This document shows, piece after piece, positions 16,364-25,100 of a stretch of 64,000 nt of DNA. Source of the stretch: CBDIBC01 sp965276635 (GTDB lineage Bacteria > Actinomycetota > Acidimicrobiia > Acidimicrobiales > Palsa-688); NCBI GenBank assembly GCA_965276635.1, contig CBDIBC010000002.1, positions 322,120 to 386,119 on the forward strand. Reading direction: 5' to 3'. Each line of letters opens with the position of its first letter. Position 1 is the stretch's first letter. The notes beneath the pieces were generated by a model that made no database searches, was not told the origin of the DNA, and saw nothing but the letters and a program-made list of their open reading frames with translations. The translations under genes were made by a program, and so were the position numbers.

Positions 16364-16572
16364 CGCCCGCCGCCCGCCGCCCGCCGCCCGACGCCCGCCG
16401 CCCGCCGCCCGACGCCCGACGCCCGACGGTCGGTGGGGTGGCGGGTCGGTGGGGCGGGGTCGGTGGGGCGGGGTCGGTGGGGTGGCGGGTCGGTGGGGTG
16501 GCGGGTCGGTGGGGTGGCGGGTCGGTGGGGTGGCGGGTCGGTGGGGCGGGGTCGGTGGGGTGCCGGGTGGGG
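16364..16572. repeat. GC minisatellite upstream of the nucleoside hydrolase gene
   Basis: Two adjoining repeats: 16364-16429 is made of CGCCCGCCGCC/CGACGCC units, and 16430-16572 of about nine units alternating GGTCGGTGGGGTGGCG (16 bp) and GGTCGGTGGGGCGG (14 bp). Translation in any frame gives only low-complexity Pro/His/Arg or Gly/Val/Arg strings, so these are not genes. Confidence 0.8.
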
Positions 16573-16594
16573 TGACCGTGGGGTGGTGGGGTGG

Positions 16595-16650
16595 CGCATC
16601 GTTTGCGCGATGGCCCAGGGACGTTCCTGGGGTATCGCGCGAACGATGCG
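16595..16650. repeat. 56-bp inverted repeat (17-bp arms plus inner stem)
   Basis: The left arm 16595-16611 (CGCATCGTTTGCGCGAT) pairs with the right arm 16634-16650, with one mismatch that is a G-U pair in one transcript. Inside, CCCAGG (16614-16619) pairs with CCTGGG (16626-16631) around a six-base loop. There is no U-tract, so it is not a classical terminator. It lies 78 bp upstream of the amidase gene. Confidence 0.75.
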
Positions 16651-16727
16651 AATCGATCCAGGCCGCGCCAGTAGGGTCGGGCGAGTAAGCGGCGGAGGCC
16701 GGCGCTGGCGATGGGACGGAGGACTGG

Positions 16728-18497
16728 ATGCGATCGGTTAGGACCAGATGGGGCGGGCCGGGGCGCCGCAGGAGCATCGTGCCAGGCGTCACGGTGAGCC
16801 ACGGGGTGGCGGTGATCGCACTGCTGGTCGCCACGCCGGCCACGGCCGCCAGTGCCACGCCGGCCACGGCCGCCAGTGCCACGCCGGCCGCCAGTGCCAC
16901 GCCGGCCGCCACGACCCAGGCCGCCTCGCCGGCGGCCAGCACCAAGCAGGCCGCCTCGCCGGCGGCCAGCACCAAGCAGGCCGCCTCGCCGGCGGCCAGC
17001 ACCAAGCAAGCCGCCCTCACGGCCCCGGCCGATAACGCAGCAGCCGTGAGCGCGGCCAATGTCGGCGCGCAGGTCCCTGTCGCCATCAGTCGGACGGCTG
17101 ACGGAGCGGGGCTGGTCGTCGCTAGCACCAACGGTGCGGTGCACGCCGAGGGATCGGCGACCAACGTGGGTGACGTCGCGAACGTGGCCATCGCCGCGCC
17201 GGTCGTCGATGTGGCCGCCACGCCGGATAACGCCGGGTACTGGCTCCTCGGCGCCGACGGTGGGGTGTTCACCGAGGGGAGTGCCGGCTACTACGGCTCG
17301 ACGGGTGCCATCACGTTGACTCAGCCGGCGCTGGCCATGGTGGCGACGCCGTCGGGGCACGGGTACTGGTTTGTGGCTCGTGACGGGGGCGTGTTCACCT
17401 TCGGTGATGCGCCGTTCGAGGGCTCGACGGGGAACATCCGCTTGACCCAGCCGGTGGACGGCATGGCGGCGACCGCGTCGGGCCGCGGCTACTGGCTGGT
17501 CGCTCGGGACGGCGGTATCTTCACCTTTGGCGATGCCGGTTTCGAGGGCTCGGCCGGGAACGTGCGTCTCGCCGCGCCCATCGTCGGCATGGCGCCGACC
17601 CCGAGCGGGCGGGGCTACTGGCTGCTCGGGCGGGACGGCGGCGTCTTCTCCTACGGCGACGCCGGCTACTTCGGGTCCCCGTCGGCCGGCGGCCGGCCGG
17701 CGGCTCCCGCAGTCGGCATCGCGGCCACCCGAGACGGGCAGGGCTACTGGGTCCTGCTCGGCAACGGCCAGGTGCTCTCCTATGGCGACGCCAGCGCACT
17801 GGCCACGTCGAACGTGGCCAGCGTCGGGTCGTCGCTCGTGGGGCAGGTGGTGACGGTCGATCCGGGCCACGACGGTGGCAATGGCGCCGACCCGGCTTAC
17901 ATCAACCACCTGGTGCCGTCCGGGCCGGGTCACATCAAGGCGTGCGACACGGTCGGCACGGAGACGCCGGCCGGCTACAGCGAGCACGCCTTCAACTTCG
18001 ATGTGGTCACACGCCTGGCCGCCGACCTCCGGGCCCGTGGTGCGACCGTGGTGCTGACCCGGAGCAACGACACCGGCGTCGGGCCGTGCGTGGACCAGCG
18101 GGCGGCCATCGGGAACCAGGCGCGCTCGGACGCCGCGGTCTCGGTGCACGCGGACGGTGGCCCTACCGGTGGGCGCGGGTTCGCGGTCTTGGAGCCGGCC
18201 CTGTTCCCCGGGTACAACGATGCGGTGGTCCCAGGCTCCGATGTGCTCGGAGCCGACATCCGGACGGCGTTCGCGGTCGGCACGCCGATGCCCCTGTCGG
18301 ACTACGACGGAGCGAACGGTCTCGCCGTGCGCAGCGATCTCCGCGGGCTGAACCTGTCGACGGTGCCGAAGGTTCTCATCGAGTGCGGCAACATGCAGAA
18401 CGGCACGGACGCCGGGCTGCTCGAGTCGCCCACGTTCCGGCAGCAGGCGGCAGATGCGCTCACCGGCGGCTTCTCCAGCTACCTGCTGGCCTACTGA
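16728..18497 (+). CDS. Secreted N-acetylmuramoyl-L-alanine amidase with GYW repeat domain
   Basis: A 589-residue exported cell-wall hydrolase. Residues 1-45 hold a basic start and a hydrophobic signal (VTVSHGVAVIALLVATPATA). Residues 45-100 are Ala/Pro/Thr/Lys repeats. Residues 120-360 contain about six blades with the motif GYWLLGADGGVFTEGSA or similar, spaced 45-50 residues, a beta-propeller-like module common in Acidimicrobiia. Residues 375-589 are an Amidase_3 domain: VTVDPGHDG, EHAFNFDVVTRLAADLR, SVHADGG and VLIECGNMQN supply the zinc ligands and catalytic glutamate. It cleaves the peptide-glycan amide bond. No lipobox or sortase motif is seen. Confidence 0.9.
   Translation: MRSVRTRWGGPGRRRSIVPGVTVSHGVAVIALLVATPATAASATPATAASATPAASATPAATTQAASPAASTKQAASPAASTKQAASPAASTKQAALTAPADNAAAVSAANVGAQVPVAISRTADGAGLVVASTNGAVHAEGSATNVGDVANVAIAAPVVDVAATPDNAGYWLLGADGGVFTEGSAGYYGSTGAITLTQPALAMVATPSGHGYWFVARDGGVFTFGDAPFEGSTGNIRLTQPVDGMAATASGRGYWLVARDGGIFTFGDAGFEGSAGNVRLAAPIVGMAPTPSGRGYWLLGRDGGVFSYGDAGYFGSPSAGGRPAAPAVGIAATRDGQGYWVLLGNGQVLSYGDASALATSNVASVGSSLVGQVVTVDPGHDGGNGADPAYINHLVPSGPGHIKACDTVGTETPAGYSEHAFNFDVVTRLAADLRARGATVVLTRSNDTGVGPCVDQRAAIGNQARSDAAVSVHADGGPTGGRGFAVLEPALFPGYNDAVVPGSDVLGADIRTAFAVGTPMPLSDYDGANGLAVRSDLRGLNLSTVPKVLIECGNMQNGTDAGLLESPTFRQQAADALTGGFSSYLLAY
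16920..17009 (+). repeat. 30-bp tandem repeat inside the amidase gene, three copies
   Basis: Three head-to-tail copies, differing only in the last base of the third, encode AASPAASTKQ three times in the linker after the signal peptide. Just upstream (16830-16910) a second short repeat encodes ATPATAAS-type units. Copy number would change linker length without breaking frame. Confidence 0.9.
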
Positions 18498-18833
18498 CAG
18501 CCGCCATGGACGAGCCCTAGCTCGCCGACGGCCAGCTTACCGACCCCGAGTCCCCCGACCCGTAGCCCGCCCACCCGGAGCCCGGCGACGAAGGACGGGT
18601 GCCGACCCGCTGGGGACCCGGCTGCCCTGCTCCGCATCACCGGCAAGGCGCCGCTGGTCTGCGCTGCGCCGCTGGGCGCCGCCGGGTAGGCGCCCAGCTC
18701 CGGCCGGCGACGGCGGCGCGCCTATGCGCCGCCGCGCCTATGCGCCGCCGCACCGTCTCGTCGGCGGCCGGCGCGGCCACCGCCTGGCGCAGCATCTCCG
18801 GGGACTGGTTGGGCAGCCTTCCCAGTGTGCCGG
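18498..18833. other. Non-coding spacer after the amidase gene
   Basis: A 336-bp convergent spacer. I see no gene. It contains a perfect-but-one tandem duplication of a 16-bp unit (CCTATGCGCCGCCGCG) at 18721-18752 and no clear terminator hairpin with a T-run. Confidence 0.5.
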
Positions 18834-19448
18834 TCAGTCGAAGATGGGGTCGCGGGTCCGGCTGCGCTTGAGCTCGAAGAAGCCGTCGGTTCCGGCGACC
18901 GCCATCACACCGTCCCACAGCCGTCCGGCGGCCTCGCCGCGAGGGATGGGGCTCACCACGGGACCGAAGAACGCCACTCCTTGGCTGTGGATGACCGGAG
19001 TGCCCACCTCGTCGCCGACGGCATCCATGCCGGCGTGGTGCGACTCGGCCAGGGCCTTGTCGTAGGTGGTTGACTCGGCCGCGTCGGCCAGCTCCACCGG
19101 GAGGCCTACCTCTTCGAGCGCCTCCACGAAGGTGGCGTTCGCGCGCGGCTTCTTCTCCAGGTGGAAGCGGTTCCCGAGGGCGGTGTACAGCGGGAGCAGC
19201 ACCTTGTCCCCGTGCGCCTGGGCGGCGGCGATGCAGATCCGCACCGGACCCCAACCCTCGTCAAGCAGGGTTCGGTAGCTCTCGGGCAGGTCCTCCTTGG
19301 TGGAGTTCAAGTACGAGAGCGACATCACGTGCCAGCGCACGTCAATGGTCCGAACCTCTTCCACCTCCAGGATCCACCGGGAGGCGATCCAGGCCCAGGG
19401 GCAGATGGGATCGAACCAGAAGTCGGCACTGTCACGTTCGTCGGCCAT
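18834..19448 (-). CDS. DsbA-fold mycothiol-dependent nitroreductase homologue (Rv2466c-like)
   Basis: A 204-residue thioredoxin-fold protein very similar in pattern to mycobacterial Rv2466c: DFWFDPICPWAWIASRWILEVEEVR, WHVMSLSYLN, EGWGPVRICIAAAQAHGD, SHHAGMDAVGDEVGTPVIH, GVAFFGPVVSPIPRGE and C-terminal FFELKRSRT. The catalytic CPWC of the family is CPWA here, so the second cysteine is missing and the enzyme would act as a monothiol protein. ATG 19448 gives the family-length N-terminus. It supports a mycothiol-using actinobacterium. Confidence 0.85.
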   Translation of the reverse strand: MADERDSADFWFDPICPWAWIASRWILEVEEVRTIDVRWHVMSLSYLNSTKEDLPESYRTLLDEGWGPVRICIAAAQAHGDKVLLPLYTALGNRFHLEKKPRANATFVEALEEVGLPVELADAAESTTYDKALAESHHAGMDAVGDEVGTPVIHSQGVAFFGPVVSPIPRGEAAGRLWDGVMAVAGTDGFFELKRSRTRDPIFD

Positions 19449-19633
19449 GACCCAGGAGAACCCCGCACCATGCCGGTTGATTCCACGCGACGGTGAGCGG
19501 TGTGGGAGGAAGGGGGTTGTCGCCGTCACACCTTGCGGCCATGATGGGGACGTCCCTTCTCGTCGGTGCGTTGGCTGCGCCGGCCACCCTCGCCGGCCGA
19601 CGCCGCTCCCCACCGCGAATCGAGGGAGGACAC

Positions 19634-20011
19634 ATGTCCCGAAGCATCGATCTGTTCATCGACGCGCCGCTGGCCGTCGACGAGTTGGCCGCGACCCTGC
19701 AGCGCGTCACCGGCTTCTGCTTCTCTGAGCGTCCCGAGGGGGGCTGGGAGCTGGAGGAGGGCGACGTGCGCGCCCGGCTCTCCGAGCACCACTACGTGGA
19801 CGACGGGAACCTGTTGCTGAGCCGCTATCGCTACGTGCTCTCGGCGCGCGCGCCGTCCGACGCCCGCCTGGCCGACCACCCGGCGGTGCTGGTCCTCCGT
19901 GACCTCATGCAGACCCTGCACCGGGACAGCCCCATGCCCGTCCTCATGGTCCTCGACCTCCAGCGTCGCCTGACGGTGACGTCGGCCGGACCCGGCCAGA
20001 CGGCATCATGA
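19634..20011 (+). CDS. Hypothetical protein, first gene of a coupled pair
   Basis: A 125-residue soluble protein (MSRSIDLFIDAPLAVDELAA) with no motif I recognise. A strong GGGAGGA lies 3-4 nt before the ATG at 19634, so the longer open frame from 19493 is not needed. The stop overlaps the next start by 4 bp (ATGA), implying coupled translation with the nuclease-like protein. Size, acidity and position would suit an antitoxin or immunity protein, but there is no direct sequence evidence. Confidence 0.65.
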   Translation: MSRSIDLFIDAPLAVDELAATLQRVTGFCFSERPEGGWELEEGDVRARLSEHHYVDDGNLLLSRYRYVLSARAPSDARLADHPAVLVLRDLMQTLHRDSPMPVLMVLDLQRRLTVTSAGPGQTAS

Positions 20012-20586
20012 CGATCGATCGTCGGCCGGCCGCGGATGACACGACGTGGGTCGGCATCGACGGGCGGATGGCCGCATGTGGGGTACGCCACGCACCGGGT
20101 GCCGGGCGCCTGATCGAGGAGGAGCGCCGCCTCAGCCACACCGAGTTGGCGGTGGCCCAGCGGTTGGCGTCCGACGGACACGATGTGCGATCTCTGCCGG
20201 AGCGTCCTGGCCAGGGCCCGGTTTCCGACCTTTCCGTCTGCGGGCGGCCGGTGGAGGTGAAGTCGTGGCTGCCGCTCGACGCTCGCAACGGTCGGGCGCC
20301 GACCGCTCGCTCGGTGTACAACAAGCTGCGCTCGGCCCGGGACCAGGCCGACACCACCGTCCTCTACGCCGGCGACAGCGGGCTGACCCGCCATGCCGCG
20401 GAAGCAGGGGTGGCCCACTTCGTCGCCGATGGTCGCTGCGGTGCCATCACCGCCGTCCGCATCCTCGGGGATGGGTTCGACCTGGCTTGGCGGCGGGACT
20501 CGGCTCGCGACCTGGCTACGGACTTGGACCGCGGGCACCGACACGCGTCGCGCCACCCCGACCCCGAGATCGGGTTGGGGTTGTGA
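20008..20586 (+). CDS. Putative PD-(D/E)XK nuclease, CdiA C-terminal-like
   Basis: A 192-residue protein with a restriction-endonuclease-like signature: E46 in SHTELAVAQRLASDGHDV, D74 in GPVSDLSV and E83-x-K85 in GRPVEVKSW, the spacing expected for a PD-(D/E)XK core. A following helix (SVYNKLRSARDQAD) and a strand (TTVLYAG) resemble the tRNase domain at the C-terminus of contact-dependent CdiA toxins. It has no signal peptide or delivery domain. The start overlaps the preceding gene by 4 bp. It may be the toxin of a two-gene module or a DNA/RNA repair enzyme. Confidence 0.6.
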   Translation: MTIDRRPAADDTTWVGIDGRMAACGVRHAPGAGRLIEEERRLSHTELAVAQRLASDGHDVRSLPERPGQGPVSDLSVCGRPVEVKSWLPLDARNGRAPTARSVYNKLRSARDQADTTVLYAGDSGLTRHAAEAGVAHFVADGRCGAITAVRILGDGFDLAWRRDSARDLATDLDRGHRHASRHPDPEIGLGL

Positions 20587-20775
20587 CTGCGGAGAGATCT
20601 TTTGGCCACGCTACGAGACCGTAGGTACACAAAGAGTACGACTAATATTGCCAAGTGGGGCGAAAACGGAGTACAACCCACATGTCATCGTATTCTCGGT
20701 GATCCGGACCTCATCGGTTCGCGAATCGATCTGGGCCAGATGCGGGCTCGCTCGGTGCGTCGAAGGGAGACGGTC

Positions 20776-22095
20776 GTGCTCGACTATCTGGGGCGGCTGG
20801 AAGGGGAGATCACCGCCAGCGCCGACCCCATCTTGACCATGCGTCGGATCCTCGACGGCGTGCTGGCCCTCGTCGATCAGGCGGACGGCGCCGCCATTGC
20901 CCTGTGCGACGGCGAGGACCTGGTGTTGGCCGCCGCCGCCGGCTCCCTCCGGCCCCACCTGGGCTTGCGGGTGCCGGTGGCATCGAGCCTCGCCGGTTTG
21001 GCCGTGCGTTCGGGGCGCGCCGCGCGGACTGAAGACGGCCACCACGATCAGCGGGCCGACAGGGAGGCGTGCGTTCGGTTGCAGGTCCGATCGGTCATCG
21101 CCGTGCCGTTGTCGGGTCGGGGCGAGGTGCTGGGTTCGTTGTCGGTGACGGCGGCCCGGTCGGCGGCGCTCACCGACGAGCAGGCCGCCGATCTGGAGGG
21201 ATTGTCGGCGTTCATCGGTGCCACGGTGGCATCCGCAGAGGAGATGGCCAGTCGGACCCGGGAGGTCCTGTCCGCCATCGACCGCGTCCGTCACCCCGCA
21301 GGCAGCGTGTCGCGCTTCGTGGCCGACATCCTGCAACCGGGGACGTCGGTGCGGGTGGAGGAGCACCATCGCGTGGCCGAGGCGCTCCGCACCGGATCGA
21401 TGGAGATGGTGTACCAGCCCATCGTCGACCTGCGATCCCGGGAGGTGTCCGGCGTGGAGGCCCTGGCCCGTTTCGCCGGTGGCGGCCCACCGGATATCTG
21501 GTTCGCCGAGGCCCACCGGGCCGGGCTCGGTCCCGACCTCGAGCTGGTGGCGGCGGCCAAGGCCCTGGACGCGCTCCCGTTGTTGCCTCCGGACATGGAC
21601 GTCGGCGTGAACGTGGGGCCGGTCACCGCCGCCGATCCCCGCCTCCTGTCCCTGCTCGACGGCTGCGACAGCCGGAGGGTGATCATCGAGCTGACCGAGC
21701 ACGATGTGATCGACGACTACGTGGCGATGGCCCACACGCTCGGACAAGCCCGTCTCCGCGGCGCCCGCATTGCCGTCGACGACACCGGCGCCGGCTACGC
21801 CGGCTTCTCCCACATCCTCCGCCTGACACCCGACGTCATCAAGATCGACCGGGGCCTGACCACCGGCATCCACGGCGATCCCGTCCGTCAGGCCCTGGCC
21901 GGTGGGGTGGTGGACGTTGCCGCGGCCATCGGGGCGACGGTGGTGGCCGAGGGCGTGGAGACCGGCGACGAGTGCCGCACGGTCGAGGCGCTCGGCATCG
22001 ACCAGGTCCAAGGCTACTACTTCGGCCGGCCGGCGCCCCTTGACCAGCTCCCCCGGACCCGGCGGGCGGTGCAGCACTGCCTGGGCGCCGCGTGA
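20776..22095 (+). CDS. GAF-EAL domain protein, predicted c-di-GMP phosphodiesterase
   Basis: A 439-residue cytoplasmic signalling protein. Residues about 20-170 form a GAF sensor; residues about 200-430 form an EAL domain with VEALARF, NVGPV, ELTEHD, VDDTGAGYAGF, DVIKIDR, AEGVET and QGYYFGRP. The metal and catalytic residues of active phosphodiesterases are largely present (DDTGAG in place of DDFGTG). No GGDEF domain precedes it. GTG 20776 is chosen because AAGGGAG sits 6 nt upstream. The preceding 189-bp spacer is noticeably AT-richer and probably holds its promoter. Confidence 0.88.
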   Translation: MLDYLGRLEGEITASADPILTMRRILDGVLALVDQADGAAIALCDGEDLVLAAAAGSLRPHLGLRVPVASSLAGLAVRSGRAARTEDGHHDQRADREACVRLQVRSVIAVPLSGRGEVLGSLSVTAARSAALTDEQAADLEGLSAFIGATVASAEEMASRTREVLSAIDRVRHPAGSVSRFVADILQPGTSVRVEEHHRVAEALRTGSMEMVYQPIVDLRSREVSGVEALARFAGGGPPDIWFAEAHRAGLGPDLELVAAAKALDALPLLPPDMDVGVNVGPVTAADPRLLSLLDGCDSRRVIIELTEHDVIDDYVAMAHTLGQARLRGARIAVDDTGAGYAGFSHILRLTPDVIKIDRGLTTGIHGDPVRQALAGGVVDVAAAIGATVVAEGVETGDECRTVEALGIDQVQGYYFGRPAPLDQLPRTRRAVQHCLGAA

Positions 22096-22196
22096 CCTCG
22101 ACCACGGCGGCGAGTTGCCGTCGGGTCTCCTGGTCCTGTCGGGGGAGTGGGTAGGAGCAGCTGGTCGGCACATCCGCTGCGCGAAGCTGCCGGGCG

Positions 22197-25100
22197 ATGG
22201 TTGCCTCCGCATCGGATTGGTTCGACGCCGTCGTCGCCGCCCTCGGCGACGGGGGTAGTGGGGTCGCCGCTCTCGGCGACGGGGGTAGTGGGGTCGCCGC
22301 TCTCGGCGACGGGGGTAGTGGGGTCGCCGCCCTCGGCGACGGGGGTAGCGGGGTCGCTGCCCTCGGCGAGGCTGGTCGTCGGGCGGCGCGGGTGCGGGCG
22401 TTCGTCGGCCGCGTCCCGGTGGGATATCGCGAGCGCACGACGCCGGCCGACGCAGCCGCTGATGTGCTGGGTGTAGAGGCGGTGGATCGGCTGGAGCAGG
22501 AGCCGGACGCGCCGCCGGAGACCAGCTGGCGGTTCGGGGGCCGTCACCTGTTGCGCGTGCGACCCGGGGCGGGGGGCGGTGAGGGCTTCCGCCTGCACCG
22601 CATCGGTGACGCCAACATCGAGCTCACCGCGTTCCTCCCGGTGCTGGAGAGCTTCGGGCTGACCGTGGTGGAGGCGGTGCCGTTCGCCCTGGCCCCGGGC
22701 GCAGGCGGCCGGCCGGTGTTCATCGACGACTTCGGCGTGCGACCCACGTCCGGCGCTCGCTTCGATGTGGCCGACGACGGGCCGCGCCTGGTGGACGCCA
22801 TGAAGGCGGTGGCCCGCCGCGACTGCGACGTCGACTCGCTGAACCGCTTGGTCGTGGCCGCCGGCCTGGCGTGGCGGGAGGTGGCCGTCCTCCGCACCTA
22901 TCGCCGCTTCCGTCACCAGGCGGCTCCGACGTGGAGCGACGATCAACTCGACGATGCCCTGGTCGGCTTCCCCAGCGTCGCCGCCGCCCTGGCCGCCTAC
23001 TTCCAGGCCCGGTTCGACCCGGTGCCGACCGATGGTATCCGTCAGGGGGTGGCCGCCGAGGCCAGACGACGTGTCGTCGACGAGCTGGGCACGGTCCCGC
23101 ACCTGGAGCAGGACCAGGTTCTACGGGGGTACCTGGGGTTGGTCGATGCCACCGTGCGAACGAACTGGTACCGGCGCGACGTCGACGGCCGGCCGATGCC
23201 GGCCATCGCCCTGAAGCTGCAGTCCGGCCGGATCCCGGAGCTCCCTGCACCGCGACCTCTCGTGGAGACGTTCGTCCACGCGCCCGAGGTAGACGGCGTC
23301 CACCTGCGTGCCGGGATCGTCGCTCGTGGAGGCATCCGGTGGAGCAACCGCCCCGACGATTTCAGGACCGAGGTGCTCGACCTGGCGCAGGCCCAGGTGA
23401 AGAAGAACGCCATCATCGTGCCCACCGGTGCCAAAGGCGGGTTCGTCTGCCGTGGCGGGCTGCCCGGCAGCGCCCCGGACGTGGCCAGCGCCTATCGGGC
23501 CTTCGTGACCGCTCTGCTCGACATCACCGACAACCTGGAGGGCGGCGAGGTGATCAGACCATCGGATGTGGTCGCGCTCGACGGCGACGATCCATACCTG
23601 GTGGTGGCGGCCGACCGGGGGACCGCCACGTTCTCGGACCTGGCCAACGACATCAGCGCCGCACACCACTTCTGGCTCGGCGACGCCTTCGCGTCCGGAG
23701 GGTCACTGGGCTACGACCACAAGGCGATGGGCATCACGGCCAGAGGGGCGTGGGTCGCAGTCCGCCGGCACTTCCGCCAGCTCGGCATCGACGTGCAGAC
23801 CGAGCCGGTGCGGGTGGTCGGCGTCGGCGACATGTCGGGCGACGTGTTCGGCAACGGGATGCTCCAGAGCCGGAAGGTCTGCCTGGTCGGGGCGTTCGAC
23901 CACCGCCACGTGTTCATCGACCCCACTCCCGATCCGGAGGTCTCGTTCGCCGAGCGGGCCCGCTTGGCCGCCCTCCGGCGGTCCAGCTGGGCCGATTACG
24001 ACGCCGCGCTCCTCTCTCGCGGTGGAGGGGTGTGGGCGCGCGACGCCAAGTCCATCCTCCTGAGCCCGGATGCGCAACGAGCCCTCGGCACCAGCGCTGA
24101 GGAGCTCAGCCCGCCCGAGGTCATCTCCTTGCTGCTCGCCGCGCCGGTCGACCTGCTGTGGTTTGGCGGGATCGGTACCTACATCAAGGCCTCCGGGGAG
24201 CCCGATACCGACGTCGGGGACCGGGCGAACGTCGCAGTACGTGTGACTGCCGAGCAGGTCCGAGCCCGGGTGATCGCCGAAGGCGCGAACCTGGGGATCA
24301 CCCCGCTCGCCCGCATCCGGTACTCGCGCCGCGGTGGGCGGATCAACAGCGACTTCGTCGACAACGCCGCAGGGGTGGCGACCTCCGATCGCGAGGTCAA
24401 CGTCAAGATCCTGCTGACTCGCGCCATCGAGCGGGGCCGGCTACCGGCCGCGGCGCGAGATGCGCTGCTCGCCTCGGCGGAGGACGACGTGGCCGTCGAG
24501 GTGCTGCGCCAGGTGGACCACTCCGTCGGTGCCCTGGACCGAGCGCTGCCCGAAAGCGCTTGCGAGCTCGATAGCTACGAGGCCCTGCTCGTCCACCTGG
24601 AATCGGAGGGACTGGCCGACCGAGCGGTCGACTCGCTCCCCGACGCGTCCGAGCTGGAGGTGCGCCGGCAGGCCGGCGCCGGCTGGATCCGCCCGGAGCT
24701 GGCGGCCCTCCTGGCCTTCGCCAAGTCGGACCTGGTGGCTGCCATCGAGGCATCGCCGGTCGTCCGCGATCCCAGCCTGCTCGACGTGGTCCGGCCGTAC
24801 TTCCCGCCGACGATCCGGGAACGCTTCGACGACCTGATCAGCGGGCACCGCCTCTACCCGCAGCTGGTTGCCACGTCGTTGGCCGGGGAGCTGGTCGACC
24901 AGCTCGGGCCCATCTGGGCGTACGAGACCGGCAGGGAGCTGGGGCGCCCGCTCGGTGAGGTGGCCGGAGCCTTCTGGGCTGCCCGCCAGGTCCTCGACGC
25001 CGGTGACCTGTGGATCGACCTCGAGCGGGCCGGCCCGACCATGCCGGCCGACGCCGAGTCGGCCAGCCACGAGCTCCTGGCCGGCGCGGTGGCGGCACTG

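Noticed and set aside
15369..18149. A 926-codon minus-strand frame covering the amidase and nucleoside hydrolase
   Set aside because: Only its last 326 codons are a real protein (nucleoside hydrolase); the rest is antisense to the amidase and through the minisatellite.
19493..19633. Longer start for the hypothetical protein with an apparent signal peptide
   Set aside because: The added 47 residues look signal-like by chance; a strong ribosome-binding site directly precedes ATG 19634.
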